Of a stretch of DNA of 64,000 bases, positions 25,701 to 34,828 are shown one piece after another; position 1 is the first letter of the stretch, and the number at the start of each line of letters is the position of its first letter. The notes beneath the pieces are model-generated. The model was not told the DNA's origin. It saw nothing but the letters and a program-made list of their open reading frames with translations, and did no database searches. A program made the translations under genes and the position numbers. Source of the DNA: Spirogloea muscicola (Eukaryota > Streptophyta > Zygnematophyceae > Spirogloeales > Spirogloeaceae); contig WELB01000006.1 of NCBI GenBank assembly GCA_009602725.1, positions 1,088,522 to 1,152,521 on the forward strand. The letters run 5' to 3'.

Positions 25701-28700
25701 GATTGCCTCCCTTGAGAATGCGAAGAGCAGCTAACACAAGTTGTTCCTTGTGCAATGCAATCTCATGTCATGTATTTGCAAGCACTCAGCTTAGACATGC
25801 TGCATCTACATGTCCTAAGTCGAGCATTGCACAAGTTGCTGGCTTCTGAATTCTGGCTTGTGAAAGCAGGAAGGCTTCCCGCAGTACTTTTGGCTCAGAT
25901 TGCACCAGCATGACAGCAAGGTTAGTCGCACTTGCTCAATGACCATGCTTGTCCGCATTCAGGTGCATAGTAGACCTCAATACAGGAACTTGCCTGTAAG
26001 AGAACTCTCATTGCGTGTATTAGTGTGTGTTCAGGATCCCTTACCTGGAGAAGTACGGCTTAGGCTACATTGGCAGCACGACAATAGCAGTATCAACAAG
26101 CCTCATGGCCTTGTTGCCGAGGTGGGGCGCGGAGACCTCTGTCTGTCTGCATCTGTCGCTCAAGCAGGAGACTGGCATGCTTGACAGGCTGTGTGTGGTG
26201 CATTATTTGCCGCACTTGCTGAGTCCAAATGACCTGCTAGTGCATTTCCCTGCTGGAAGCATCGGCTGTCTGGCTCAGCAAATCATCCTCGTTGTCCAGA
26301 AGGTGACTTAACATGTCCAGCATTGCAACTCCATGTCAACCAAGTGTTCCTCACGTTTTCAATGTGGCTTGACGGACTCTGTGCAGCTCAACATGGAGGG
26401 CATCAGCCTCTCTGTTGTGGACAATCTACCTCGGGAGATGCTGCATATAGTTTTCAGTGGCCTTTGTGTCAATTACCACAGAACTGTAAGGCACTCTGCT
26501 GCCCTGTAGGCAAGACAGCGGAACGTAATTATCTGTGGCACTTTAGTTAGAAGCTGTACAAAGAAGCCGATTGGCGCAACTTCTCTGTGCTGTCAAGTGC
26601 ATGGATCTGCATGGAAAGATTAAATCAAATCAGATTACCTTCAAACCATAACTCTCGTCTCCCATGGTCTTGACCATCTAGGTGCATGAGGCTGGCACGA
26701 AGATCACAGTGCAGTCACTGCAAGTAGACAATCAGCTTTTGACAACCCAGGTGCCTGTGGTGTTCTGTCGGGCCGTCAAGGAGGTAAGCATCTGTTTGGC
26801 CTCGTATATGCAAACTCTGCAAAGATTTTACGTGACCAAGCTGACTCCCTTTCCGCGAATATAAATGCAGGACAGGAGCTGGCAAGAGCTGCGTCACAAG
26901 AAGACTGAGGAGCAGCCCATGATACTCCTGGCGTGGGAACGAATGAAGCACAATCCAACAATCCTGTATTTCAAGTCCTTCCAGCTCATGCTGCAGGAGG
27001 CGGATTTGCACCTGGAAGAGGACTTTGTGGATTCCCTGGTTAACTATTTCTCAAGCCTGCCCAAGTCAGACCTCTGGCAGCAGCACTATCATAAGGTGCA
27101 GCCTTCATTCAGTTACGCTAATGTTTACGTTTATTTACTTCATAGTTTTCTGTGCTGGGTGATGCGCCTCTCCATGCAAAGATTCTTTAGGCCAGGAGCG
27201 AGCAACTTGTGCATGTCTAAAACTCTGAACCCTGCCTTTCAGTGCCCACGTGTGACTTGAAGCTCTGTGCCTGTGCTCTGTAGACCAACGAAGCAGACAT
27301 GGCCAACTATGCAAGTACATACGCTGTCCCACTAGAGCAGTGGGTCGCAGGCAAGCAGGTCAGCAATTACGGCGTTATCACAAAGGGCAATATAGTCAAT
27401 GTATCTTGGCATGATGCTAGTATCGCTGGTACCTATCAGAGCCCCTCTGTTATGCACCTTACTCGTATGCTGTAGGCATAATGAAAGCAGGCAATGTGCT
27501 GTCAGCTAACACAATGTGCACTGGTGGTGGCAAGGTGGTGAGGTGGTACTTTGAGAGGCTGCATATCCAGCCAGTAAGGATCAACGTAACATTCGTGACA
27601 GTAGATGTTCGAAGAGAGGTGCAAGTGGCAGGCAGTGAAGTGTGGCATCTGCGGCAGGTTGCAGCTTCTGCAGGCTTTCCTCTCGTGACCCTTGTCTCGG
27701 TGCCACTGCGCCTCAACAGGTCTGCAAAGCTCCTCCGGAATAAATCTCTGTGACTGCTAACGTTGCTTCAAGTACTCTTTGCTGCACTTTCCAAGTCTGC
27801 CCAGCTTTTGGACAAGAGCCTCACATGCTGCGTGGACATTCAGAGGTCAACAACTTCTTGCAATTTCTGGTGCAGTCTGGTCATCGACAATGCCTTCCAG
27901 AATAGTGATATGCTTGTGAGGAGTGTGGGCCGCCACTACATCCTCCAAGCTTTGCAGGAGATTCACAAGATTTTGGGTTCTGTTGACTTCCTTGGTGACC
28001 CTGTACGACACATTTACCTGTCTGTTTGCTCGTAATCAATGTCCTCATTTTCATTCATTGCATGCAAGTGGGGTGTTGGCGTATTTTTCACGCCAAGCCA
28101 GCTCGACAGTTCAGCATATCTCCTTCATGATGCAATAAACCTTGTGGTTGGCCTTCTATATTGCATGGACAGATGAGCTTGGTGCATAGCCTCGGCACGG
28201 GCGTGATGGACTTCTTTGTGGAGCCTGCAAAAGCCACAACGTCTGTGTCCAGCATCTTCTCCATTAAAGCATGACTGTGCATGAGGAGGTAATGTGGAGG
28301 TTTTGTTGTTGTTTTGAGGGTCCATTTCAATGTTGTATGTTCCTCTTCATGTCCTACACTACAGGCCGGAGGAGTTTTTGAAGGGCTCAGTGGCAGGGTC
28401 CATCAGCCTCATCAAGAACTCCACTTACGGAGTCCTCAACACCGTGAGCAAGCTCACGGGAGGTGTAAGCAAAGGCTTGGCCCTCCTGAGCTTCGATGAC
28501 GACTACGTACAACGGTAAGCACCTCCGACTTTTATACTCACAGCAGGCGGCATAGATCCTGAGCACTCCTGTCTCTCACCTGGCTCCTCTGACGTTGACT
28601 CTCGGTGCTGAATACGTCCTATGAATGTCCAGTTTCAGTCAGAGGCCGGCAGATGCACAGGAGACTCTTATCAGGGGGGCTCAGGTATAGTGGCATGCTT

Positions 28701-30894
28701 ACTCACCTTCTCAGGGCTGCTCTTGCCTGATTGTTATCGCTTAATACAATGTGCTCTTGCAAGAACAAGGCAATAGCCTGCCAGATCTCTTACGCACTCC
28801 ATCAACTGCCACAGGACTTGGGCGCGGGCTTCTATGAGGGTATAACAGGACTAGTTACGAATCCTGTTGCTGGTCTCGAGCATGGAGGGACAGTTGGTTG
28901 CGTCAAGGGCGTTGGCAAAGGAATGGCAGGTACAACAAGGAATGATGCTGTGCTTGACTTTACAAGAGCGATTGTGCTGAATTCTTGCTCCCTGGTGCTA
29001 GGCTTCTTAGACAATGCTCAGACAATGCTCACGCATCTATGATGGCAGGACTTGTGGTCAAGCCGGCATCTGGCATATTCGAATTCACTTCGAAGACAAC
29101 AGGAGGGATCGGAAGCGGCATTCAGGCGCTAGGCGATGACGTAGTCAGAGCACCACGCCAGCGATCACGAGCCCCGCGCACCTTTGGTCAAGAAAGTGGT
29201 CTTGAGGTATGACAGCCCCCCTTGACGTTAGTTCTGTGGCACTCTGTAAGGAGTGAGGACATCGATAAAGTAGAAGGAGAATAGCAGGGCATATGAGTTG
29301 ACAGATGGTGATTGGGAGAAAAAGGGACGGACGACTCTCCACCTCCATTACTGCCACTGTTGCTCCCAATCAGTGAAAAGGTAGTGCTGCATGTGAGCTA
29401 GCGCAGGCCTCGGCAAACTGATTGACTCTGCTAATAGACAGTCTTTTGGTGCCTTATGGTCAGTCTTTGTTCAACACCATACTTTGATACACTACCTGGT
29501 CATACTTTGCTGGGCTGCAGATGGCATCCCAACAACTTGAGCAGCTGAAAGGTGTGTTGGACCAGCTTGATCATGGCAAATATCGGGATGAGAAGATTGT
29601 TGACTTCCTGCAGACGAAAAGCAACAAAGCCGTGATGCTCACCAGCAGCCGGATCCTGTACTACAGCACCGTGCAACAGCACCTGCGCTGGCAGATACCA
29701 TTCTCAGGTCTCTTAGGACCTCATATCCTAAGCCCTGAGGGTTTGTCTGGTGTTGGACATTTGAGGTGGCAGGACAACAAGTTCACTGACAGGCATGCTC
29801 TGATACACACCAAGTAGTGGCAGCGGCAGCGCTTGAAGCATCCTGCTGCCTCGTCCTTTGCAGACATTGCGTCAATTGTGGCCATGGAGGGCCGGCTTGA
29901 GGTGATCATCATGTCGTCGCACGCCCTGGGCGTCCGCGGTGTGCACCTGAGTGTGAAGGTACCGCGGCGGAGCACCATCAAGTGCTCCACGCGCAACCTC
30001 CACCAGTCCCTCCTTGTCAAGCTCAACAAATACTGCCCCACGCCTATCGCCGTGAGCAATCTCCAGGGGGTAAAGGATACGGTAAGTTCCTCAAGTGCCT
30101 GATCTAATTAGCTGTGTGTCATACAAAGCTATCAGATGCCCATCAATAGGCTTTGGCCCTAGTTTGTAGATTGACATAGCAAGATCATGCAAGCTTGTCA
30201 TTGCTTTCAGGACTGATAAGATTCACCTGGTTGTGCGTGTCAGGTGAGCGAGGCCTCCGTAAAGACCACCACCGGTCGACTCATGGCCAGCATCCCGGGT
30301 GTCACCCAGCTTAAGAGCATGATGCAGCATAAGAAGGGCGGGAAGAAACCCCAGCCTGCATCGCCGCCCCTGTCAAGCGTGCAGGCCGAAGACGATGCCG
30401 CCAGCCGGCTTTCCATTGCAACGACCGCGGCTGCGGAAAGCCTGATCTCCACAAGCCACACTGAGTTGTTGCCCGTGTTGGACGAAGCAACATCCAATGG
30501 CGGGGCAAAGGCTGACGGCAGCGCCCAACGGAATCAGTCTCCGGAGGCTGCATCTGCAGACGTCCTGTACAGAGAAGTCATGCAGGAGCTCGCAGCCATT
30601 CAGGCTGTGGCCAGGGCGCCTCCATCGAACATGCAGCCGGCAATGATGTCCGTCAAGATTCTCTGCAACAGCCTGCTGGAGCGCCTTGAGGGCCAAGCTG
30701 ACAAGGGCTCTGCGGTGAACCCAATTGACGGTGTCGTAGCCCTCTTGCAGAGCATTGAGAGCGTGGCAGAGCAGTCTGCCCGCGAGCCATCCGACAGGGC
30801 CGCAGCATCGTTGGACGCCATTGCTGCTCTCTGTAGGCAGGCCATGCAGCACGCGCAGGCCGGGCTTGGCGCTAAGGCTGATTCTGCGGCATGA
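4687..30894 (+). CDS. VPS13: VPS13-family bridge-like lipid-transfer protein, many exons
   Basis: VPS13 proteins form rod-shaped channels that move lipids between membranes at contact sites. This gene carries the family's parts in order: a chorein N-terminus (5.0-6.3 kb), a long middle including an AAWWRHA motif near 7615 (the family's PxAWWxxA block), a VAB adaptor-binding region (19.5-21.9 kb), two C2 domains (24-26 kb), the VPS13_C helical region (27.8-29.2 kb) and a PH-like end (29.5-30.1 kb). Exons are mostly 50-250 bp with clean GT-AG borders. Checked examples are 5448-5563, 5666-5786, 5961-6130, 6268-6321, 6442-6489, 24312-24467, 24616-24762, 24949-25128, 25232-25432, 25581-25652, 29521-29707, 29864-30081 and 30244-30894. 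ATG 4687 is the first Met in frame with the chorein piece, but the true start and first intron are uncertain. Not every middle exon was delimited. Plant VPS13 proteins also carry C2 and PH domains. Confidence 0.9.
5037..6489 (+). other. VPS13 exons for the chorein N-terminal domain
   Basis: The exon ending near 5120 encodes LQLHPAAIDALDLPFAAKE, the chorein 'L.L...AL..L.LPF..K.G' block. Exon 5448-5563 encodes RIDLVELRWPWWPLLWGG, the chorein signature in which two Trp follow Pro. Exon 5666-5786 (HKKAGVLDRQLLARRQRQQ) joins it in phase 0. Exon 5961-6130 (AVKSLSFRFDIDAASK) and exon 6268-6321 (GEPYAGLLLSMDSLQLLQ) match the region where VPS13 has a '.v.vR.ed....pfa.gl.L.sl' strand pair. In known structures this end of the rod takes lipid from the donor membrane, usually the ER. 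Upstream of 5037 the open frame is Ala/Arg-rich and cannot be aligned. Confidence 0.8.
5255..5340. repeat. AGT/AAT trinucleotide microsatellite in a VPS13 intron
   Basis: An imperfect run of AGT, AGC and AAT triplets with AGA interruptions lies between the first chorein piece and exon 5448. It is a simple repeat with no coding sense. Confidence 0.9.
19489..21900 (+). other. VPS13 adaptor-binding (VAB / SHR-BD) repeats
   Basis: Exon 19489-19606 encodes HAPLVISNALPFPMEVVLHS, the start of a VAB repeat ('P..i.N.LP..l...'). Near 20505-20570 the frame encodes ISVLPYWIINETGLTLFLKS, the classic PYWI.N.TGL motif. Near 20710-20900 it encodes LQPVLFSASNTFG and KSQQTQVLSFRFHV. Near 21180-21270 it encodes VVTITPRFVLKNRTGMPLLF, a second repeat. 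In yeast this region binds Pro-x-Pro adaptor motifs that choose the target organelle. The exons are separated by short introns. Confidence 0.85.
23920..24762 (+). other. First C2 domain of VPS13
   Basis: Three exons make the domain. The one ending at 24049 gives LQVSVVGGQKLAKKEDGCSP and YAVVE. Exon 24312-24467 gives TVRRKTASPEWHEELSFKSV and VAVYDHELLGRDSFLGE. Exon 24616-24762 gives the last strands with EWYVLG. The Asp residues in the VYDHELLGRDSFLGE loop are of the kind that bind calcium in C2 domains, though the first loop has few acids, so calcium binding is uncertain. A charged linker exon (24949-25128, LEQLEELLAIQREREMQQQR) follows and is likely helical. Confidence 0.85.
25232..26110 (+). 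other. Second C2 domain of VPS13
   Basis: Exon 25232-25432 encodes VKVVEARHLPVPTTW, NAYATISCEDKPTQKTRVAS and FFPVWNETFFILG. Exon 25581-25652 encodes LFDHLSVGADEFLGEVILPI. Further short exons near 25871-25920 (EGFPQYFWLRLHQHDSK) and 26030 (DPLPGEVRLRLHWQ) supply the closing strands. The WNETF and GEV.L motifs are standard for C2 domains. Two C2 domains in tandem suggest a membrane-docking clamp late in the rod; that role is inferred. Confidence 0.85.
27860..29215 (+). other. VPS13_C region
   Basis: The exons encode, in order, LVRSVGRHYILQALQEIHKI then LGSVDFLGDP (27910-28002), SLVHSLGTGVMDFFVEPAKA (about 28170-28235), a segment beginning RPEEFLKGSVAGSISLIKNS and ending LALLSFDDDYVQR (about 28366-28514), DLGAGFYEGITGLVTNPVAG (from about 28815), and VVKPASGIFEFTSKTTGGIG (from about 29050) with RAPRTFG. 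These are the most conserved motifs of VPS13 C-termini (GxxxGxxGLVxxPxxG, T..GxGxxxLxxD..). The region contains amphipathic helices related to ATG2 that contact the acceptor membrane. Confidence 0.95.
29521..30081 (+). other. PH-like C-terminal domain of VPS13
   Basis: Exon 29521-29707 encodes KYRDEKIVDFLQTKSNKAVM followed by LTSSRILYYSTVQQHLRWQI, the strand pattern of the PH-like module. It ends in phase 1. Exon 29864-30081 continues in phase with DIASIVAMEGRLEVIIMSSH and closes with NKYCPTPIAVSNLQGVKDT. In other VPS13 proteins this module binds phosphoinositides or organelle receptors. Confidence 0.85.
30244..30894 (+). other. Extra C-terminal exon of VPS13 (216 residues)
   Basis: The last exon joins 30081 in phase 0 and encodes 216 residues after the PH-like module. 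It starts basic (LKSMMQHKKGGKKPQP) and continues with Ala/Ser/Glu-rich sequence including TAAAESLISTSH. It then gives predicted-helical segments such as SVKILCNSLLERLEG and RAAASLDAIAALCRQAMQHA, with the stop at 30892-30894. I do not recognise this part. It may be a lineage-specific tail. The ORF is GC-richer than the intron-bearing region before it. Confidence 0.75.
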
Positions 30895-32100
30895 CTGACG
30901 GACTTACTCGATCACATTAGTCTAGAAAGTCTTTGCGACAGTTTGTAGCATTGCCTTCGTGCCATCCTTTGGGCTGGCTCCTATTCTTTGGTTGACATAT
31001 TGAATGATCCATGTCATCTTCCCCTGTGTCAAGCTAGAGTGCGTCCATCAGGCCTCCTACTAGGGCTCGTCATTGGAACCACAGCCTCCTTGTGCGAATG
31101 CCACGATAAGCTTGGCTTCTCCAAGCAGGCCTCCTTGCTGGCGCCTTCCGCTCAACCCTTGCCTGGGCTGTTGTGGTATTCAAAAGCGGGCCAAGCTTGG
31201 TTGCTCTGGATCTCCTCTTTAGTCAATGGCACACGCGTTGCATCTGCATGCCGCTCGCACCCTGGCTGCAGCCTCTGGCCTCTCTTCCTCTCGTTGGGAG
31301 CACTGCTGCTGCTTGTGCTTCTGCTTCTGCTTGCTGCATTTACCTTTCTCCCTGGACACCAGATCACGAGCACTTCTCCGTCCTCTGCGCCGGCTCACTG
31401 GCGCCTTCCGGCCCTCTCAGACCTTGTTCATCCCGTTCAAGGCCTCTCGATTGGAAAGAGTTTCTAAACTGTTGATTTGAGCTTCAATTTGAATGAGCTG
31501 TTTCCTTTCTTTCTCAGTTGCCCCCTTTGGAAATACACGAAAAATTCTTTGGATGAGCATATTTCTCACAGTCCGATTGAAAGAGCTGTTCCATTGGGCT
31601 TTCGGGTGGTCTGCAGGGCCTCGAGCTGGGCGGCCGAGGGCTTCGGAGTTGAGGGTTAGGGGTCCTTGTCAGCTGCGAGTTACTCGGACTTGCTGCTGCA
31701 CACTCGTGGGTACTGATCTGCGGTCGTGTAGAGTCCTTGTCCATTCTTCTGGGCCGGCCTCTCACAGCCATTGCTGTCAATTCGGAGGAGAAAGACGCTT
31801 TTAGGAGAAGGGCGGTGGCCAGGAGAGCCTAGCCCAGAAGACAGAATTTGGAGAGCTGTTCTCTATCTCTCTGAGGATGGCAACCAGGCCGCCCAGGTCC
31901 ACGTCGGCCTACGACGCGGGCGTGCAGCGGCAGCGGCATAAGAAGACGGGCTCGCCCATTGAGGATAGGGGCTGGAAAATGCCAGCCCAAATAAGCGAAT
32001 GAACAAAGGACGAGAAGGGGCCAGGGAAAGCACTAAGAGGATAACAAGCAAAACAAAGCAGCTACGTATTGATCATTAACCCCTGCTAAGAAGAAGAAGT
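30895..32100. repeat. LINE tail and 3'-flank fragments downstream of VPS13
   Basis: Plus-strand pieces near 31224-31290 encode SMAHALHLHAARTLAAASG. Near 31672-31715 the plus strand encodes SAASYSDLLLHTRGY and then a stop, both matching LINE tails. At 31749-31780 there is the flank word CTCACAGCCATTGCTGTCAA, also present near 3785. From 31950 to 32080 a minus-oriented 3' flank carries the hairpin GGGCTGG...CCAGCCC and the words ACGAGAAGGGGCCAGGG and CAAAGCAGCTACG. No host gene is seen here. Confidence 0.6.
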
Positions 32101-32437
32101 GGCTCTTCCAATGGGGGCAAGGGCTGTGAGAAGCCAGCCCGAAAAGAATTGACAAGGTTCGAACCTCTGCTAACCCCTGCTCTTCAGGCCCCTTCGTAGC
32201 TGCTCAGCGCTTTTAAAGCCCCTCCATCACTTGAACCCTTCGAACCTTTTGTCAATTCTTTTTCGGGCTGGCTTTTCACAGCCCTTGCCCCCATTGAGAG
32301 CAAGCGCGGCCAGATTAACTGGTGGCTGGGAGAGGCCAGCCCAAAAGATGGACAAGGTCTGAAGGAGTCGGAGTGCTAAGGACTGAGACAGCAGTAAGCG
32401 AACTCTCAGTAACCCCTCGTCAGTAGATGCAAATCTG

Positions 32438-32750
32438 AACAGCTAGCAGGCGGAAAGACGTCGCCCTGACGGAAGCCGGAGGTCGCCGCCAGAAAGAAGA
32501 AGGAAGAAGGGCTCGCCCATTGAGGATAAGGGGCTGGCCTACGAAGCACTCAGTAACCCCTGCTAAGCAGCCTCAGGTCAGAGAGACTGGGTTCCTGGAA
32601 GCGGGTCCCCTGGCCAGAGCCAGAGGCAGCAGCGAGGGCTCTGCCTGCACGCAGATGCAAGGCGTGGGCCAAAGGCGCCGTGTACGTCGACGGCGAGTGG
32701 GACAAACTCGTCGCCTACCGGGTGATCCGATTACTTGCGATCCTTTGCGT
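32438..32750 (-). mobile_element. LINE C-terminal tail fragments, minus
   Basis: The reverse complement of about 32560-32680 encodes AHALHLRAGRALAAASGSGQ, GTRFQEPSLSDLRLLSRGY and a stop. About 32690-32745 encodes DHPVGDEFVPLAVDVHGA, so the middle of the tail is deleted between them. A separate piece at 32438-32492 matches the end of the 40562 copy (CGTCAGGGCGACGTCTTTC on the minus strand). The stack suggests repeated insertion at one spot. Confidence 0.65.
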
Positions 32751-32849
32751 CGGCCCCATTGGGAGTGCCACTTCTCTCGCTTTTCACAGCCCTTGCCCCC
32801 GTTGGGAGTGCCACTTCTTCTGCTAAGCAGCCTCAAGTCTGAAAGACTG

Positions 32850-33193
32850 GGAGCAGCGGGAAACGCGGTGGGGAAAACGGCGGGATATACGGCGGCGAAG
32901 ACGGCAGCGGCGGCAGCGTGCCGCGGCGGCCCAAAGCGCCGCCGACAGGGAACGAGCGGCTGGGGAGCGGCCCCCCAATCCGTAGCGTTCACACCAGCCT
33001 GGGCATCTGACGGCGCCGGCCCTTCGGATGGGGCCTTCATCGACGGCACCGAGGACCCCCCCGCCGGCCGCCCGCCCCTAACCCGCGCAAGTGTGAACGG
33101 GGCCCCGAGCCTCCCCTTCCCCGCTACCCCGCTCCCTGTCCCGGCGGCTTTGTCTTGTCCGTCCGTACGCTCTCCTCCGTCATCGCCCGCTCA

Positions 33194-33238
<45 letters not shown>

Positions 33239-33255
33239 GACGGCGGCGGCGGCGN
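32850..33255. repeat. GC-rich block ending in a CGG repeat and an ambiguous base
   Basis: This CG-rich stretch (CGGCGG runs at 33197-33254) ends at the unknown base 33255. It then changes abruptly to AT-richer DNA holding a DNA transposon. It resembles the GC islands at host gene starts, but no gene follows on either strand. An assembly join or an orphan island are both possible. Confidence 0.5.
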
Positions 33256-33326
33256 CACATCATGGCCTACATTCAAAGTAGCCATCACATTATTTCATTG
33301 TTCATCCTGATGGTACAAGAGCAAGC

Positions 33327-34060
33327 TCAGACGAAGCAAGAGTAGATGCTTACCTCGTAAATATTGTGCTTCTTCTTGTCGAGCAAGGTGTTGAGCAAGG
33401 GATCAGTGGTCAAGGTGGGGCTGCTCCGCACCGCCTCGTCAAGGCGCCCAACCTCCCATGACACTAGCGCACTCTTGTATCTACTCTTGAATGACGCGAT
33501 GATGCCTGCGTCTAAAGGCTGTATTTTGCTTGTTGTGTTGGCAGGGAGGAACACAATCGTGAGGTTTGATAGGAGCGCGGCCCTCAATCCATGCAAGTCA
33601 ATCATCTCCAACTCGAGGGTGTGGCTTCCAGCGTTGTCCACAAATAGAAGGACGTTTCGCTGACGTTCTGCCACTTCCGAATTCATGTGACGCAGCCACT
33701 CTCTGAATATCTGCATGGACACATCGTCACATATAAGTGCGCATGACAACAGGCTGGACTGGAGTGCGCACTTCAAGGTGCCAAATGATCGACAGCATGA
33801 ATCACTTTCGATTGAATCACATGGATGAAAACTCACTTGCCCTGTCATCCAGGCTGATGCATTGTGCCGATAGAAGAGTAGCAAATGCGGGTCAAAGCCA
33901 GGAGGAAAACTCCTGGGTCGCTTCGCCTTCGTAATAATAACAGGCTTCAGACGGTCATTCCCAGTCACATTGGTACAAAAACCAATTGTGAATCTCTCCT
34001 TCTCTACCTTGGTACCTTGGACCGGTCCTGCACAACGTCCAGGTACATGTATGCCGATGT
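33327..34060 (-). mobile_element. pogo/Tigger-like DDE transposase fragment
   Basis: The minus frame encodes the DDE_1 superfamily core. It reads GTKVEKERFTIGFCTNVTGN followed by DRLKPVIITKAKRPRSF, then SAWMTGQ, then MQIFREWLRHMNSEVAERQR followed by NVLLFVDNAGSH (the second catalytic Asp in DNAGSH), then LTIVFLPANTTSKIQPLDAG followed by IIASFKSRYKSAL, where the final Asp of QPLDAG is the third catalytic acid. The open frame continues upstream of 33968 to a stop near 34070, so it lacks the helix-turn-helix N-terminus. The C-terminus runs on to YEVSIYSCFV. No terminal inverted repeats were recognised. It is a fragment of a cut-and-paste transposon. Confidence 0.85.
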
Positions 34061-34309
34061 TAGATTTACCTCAAGAGTTTTCTTTAGCAATCCAATATCA
34101 GCTATATCCATTGCCATTCCAAAGCTCAAAGCCCTGTCTCACTAGAACCTGTTGTGAGAAGTCTATGAGACTCTTGCTCTTGCTAGTTCTTATGATCTAG
34201 GTTCTAGGACTGTGTGTGGAGCCGCGCGGTACCACCTCCATGTGCGCATTATGAGGCCCACACACAGTGGAGTGTCGGCGGGGTACTGAGGGGCTCAGGG
34301 TTTATCCCT

Positions 34310-34375
34310 GAGCTAGAAGAAAGTGCTCGCCCATTGAGAATAGGGGCTGGAACAACCAGCCCGAAAAAGAAGGTT
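34310..34375 (-). repeat. Solo LINE 3'-flank hairpin repeat
   Basis: The sequence GTGCTCGCCCATTGAGAATA followed by GGGGCTGGAACAACCAGCCC is the reverse complement of the hairpin and TATGGGCGAGCAC unit that follows LINE tails at 4177 and 41914. Here it stands alone without a recognisable coding tail. Confidence 0.65.
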
Positions 34376-34828
34376 TATCCCTGAGCTAGGGAGTCCGGTG
34401 GTCCCAGCGGTTGGTGGGTCGATTGGATAACCACCGTTGGGGTTAGCGCCGACCCTTGAGACCCAGGCTGGTGGCGCTAGGCCGAACCGCCGGGTTCAGG
34501 GTTTGAGGGGCTGGAGGGACTTGCCCCCTTGCACTCACTTGGGCGTACGCCACCGATCCCCGCCGGCCCAGCAGAGCGCACTGCAAGGCGGCAGCACGGG
34601 GGTCGCGTAGTGAGGTTGCCAGCAGCAGCCACAGCGGCAGCAGCGGCAGCGGAGGCGGCAGCGGCTCCACACGGGAGCCGCAGCAAATCCCCGCAAGGCG
34701 TGACAGTGGCGGCTGCGGCTTGCAGCAATTCCCTGTGCGCTTCGTCTTTGAACCTCATCAGAGATGGCAGAGAGCAAAGTCTTTCAGAACCCAACACAGA
34801 CTCTCCCAATCTCCCGCAGTCAGCAGCC

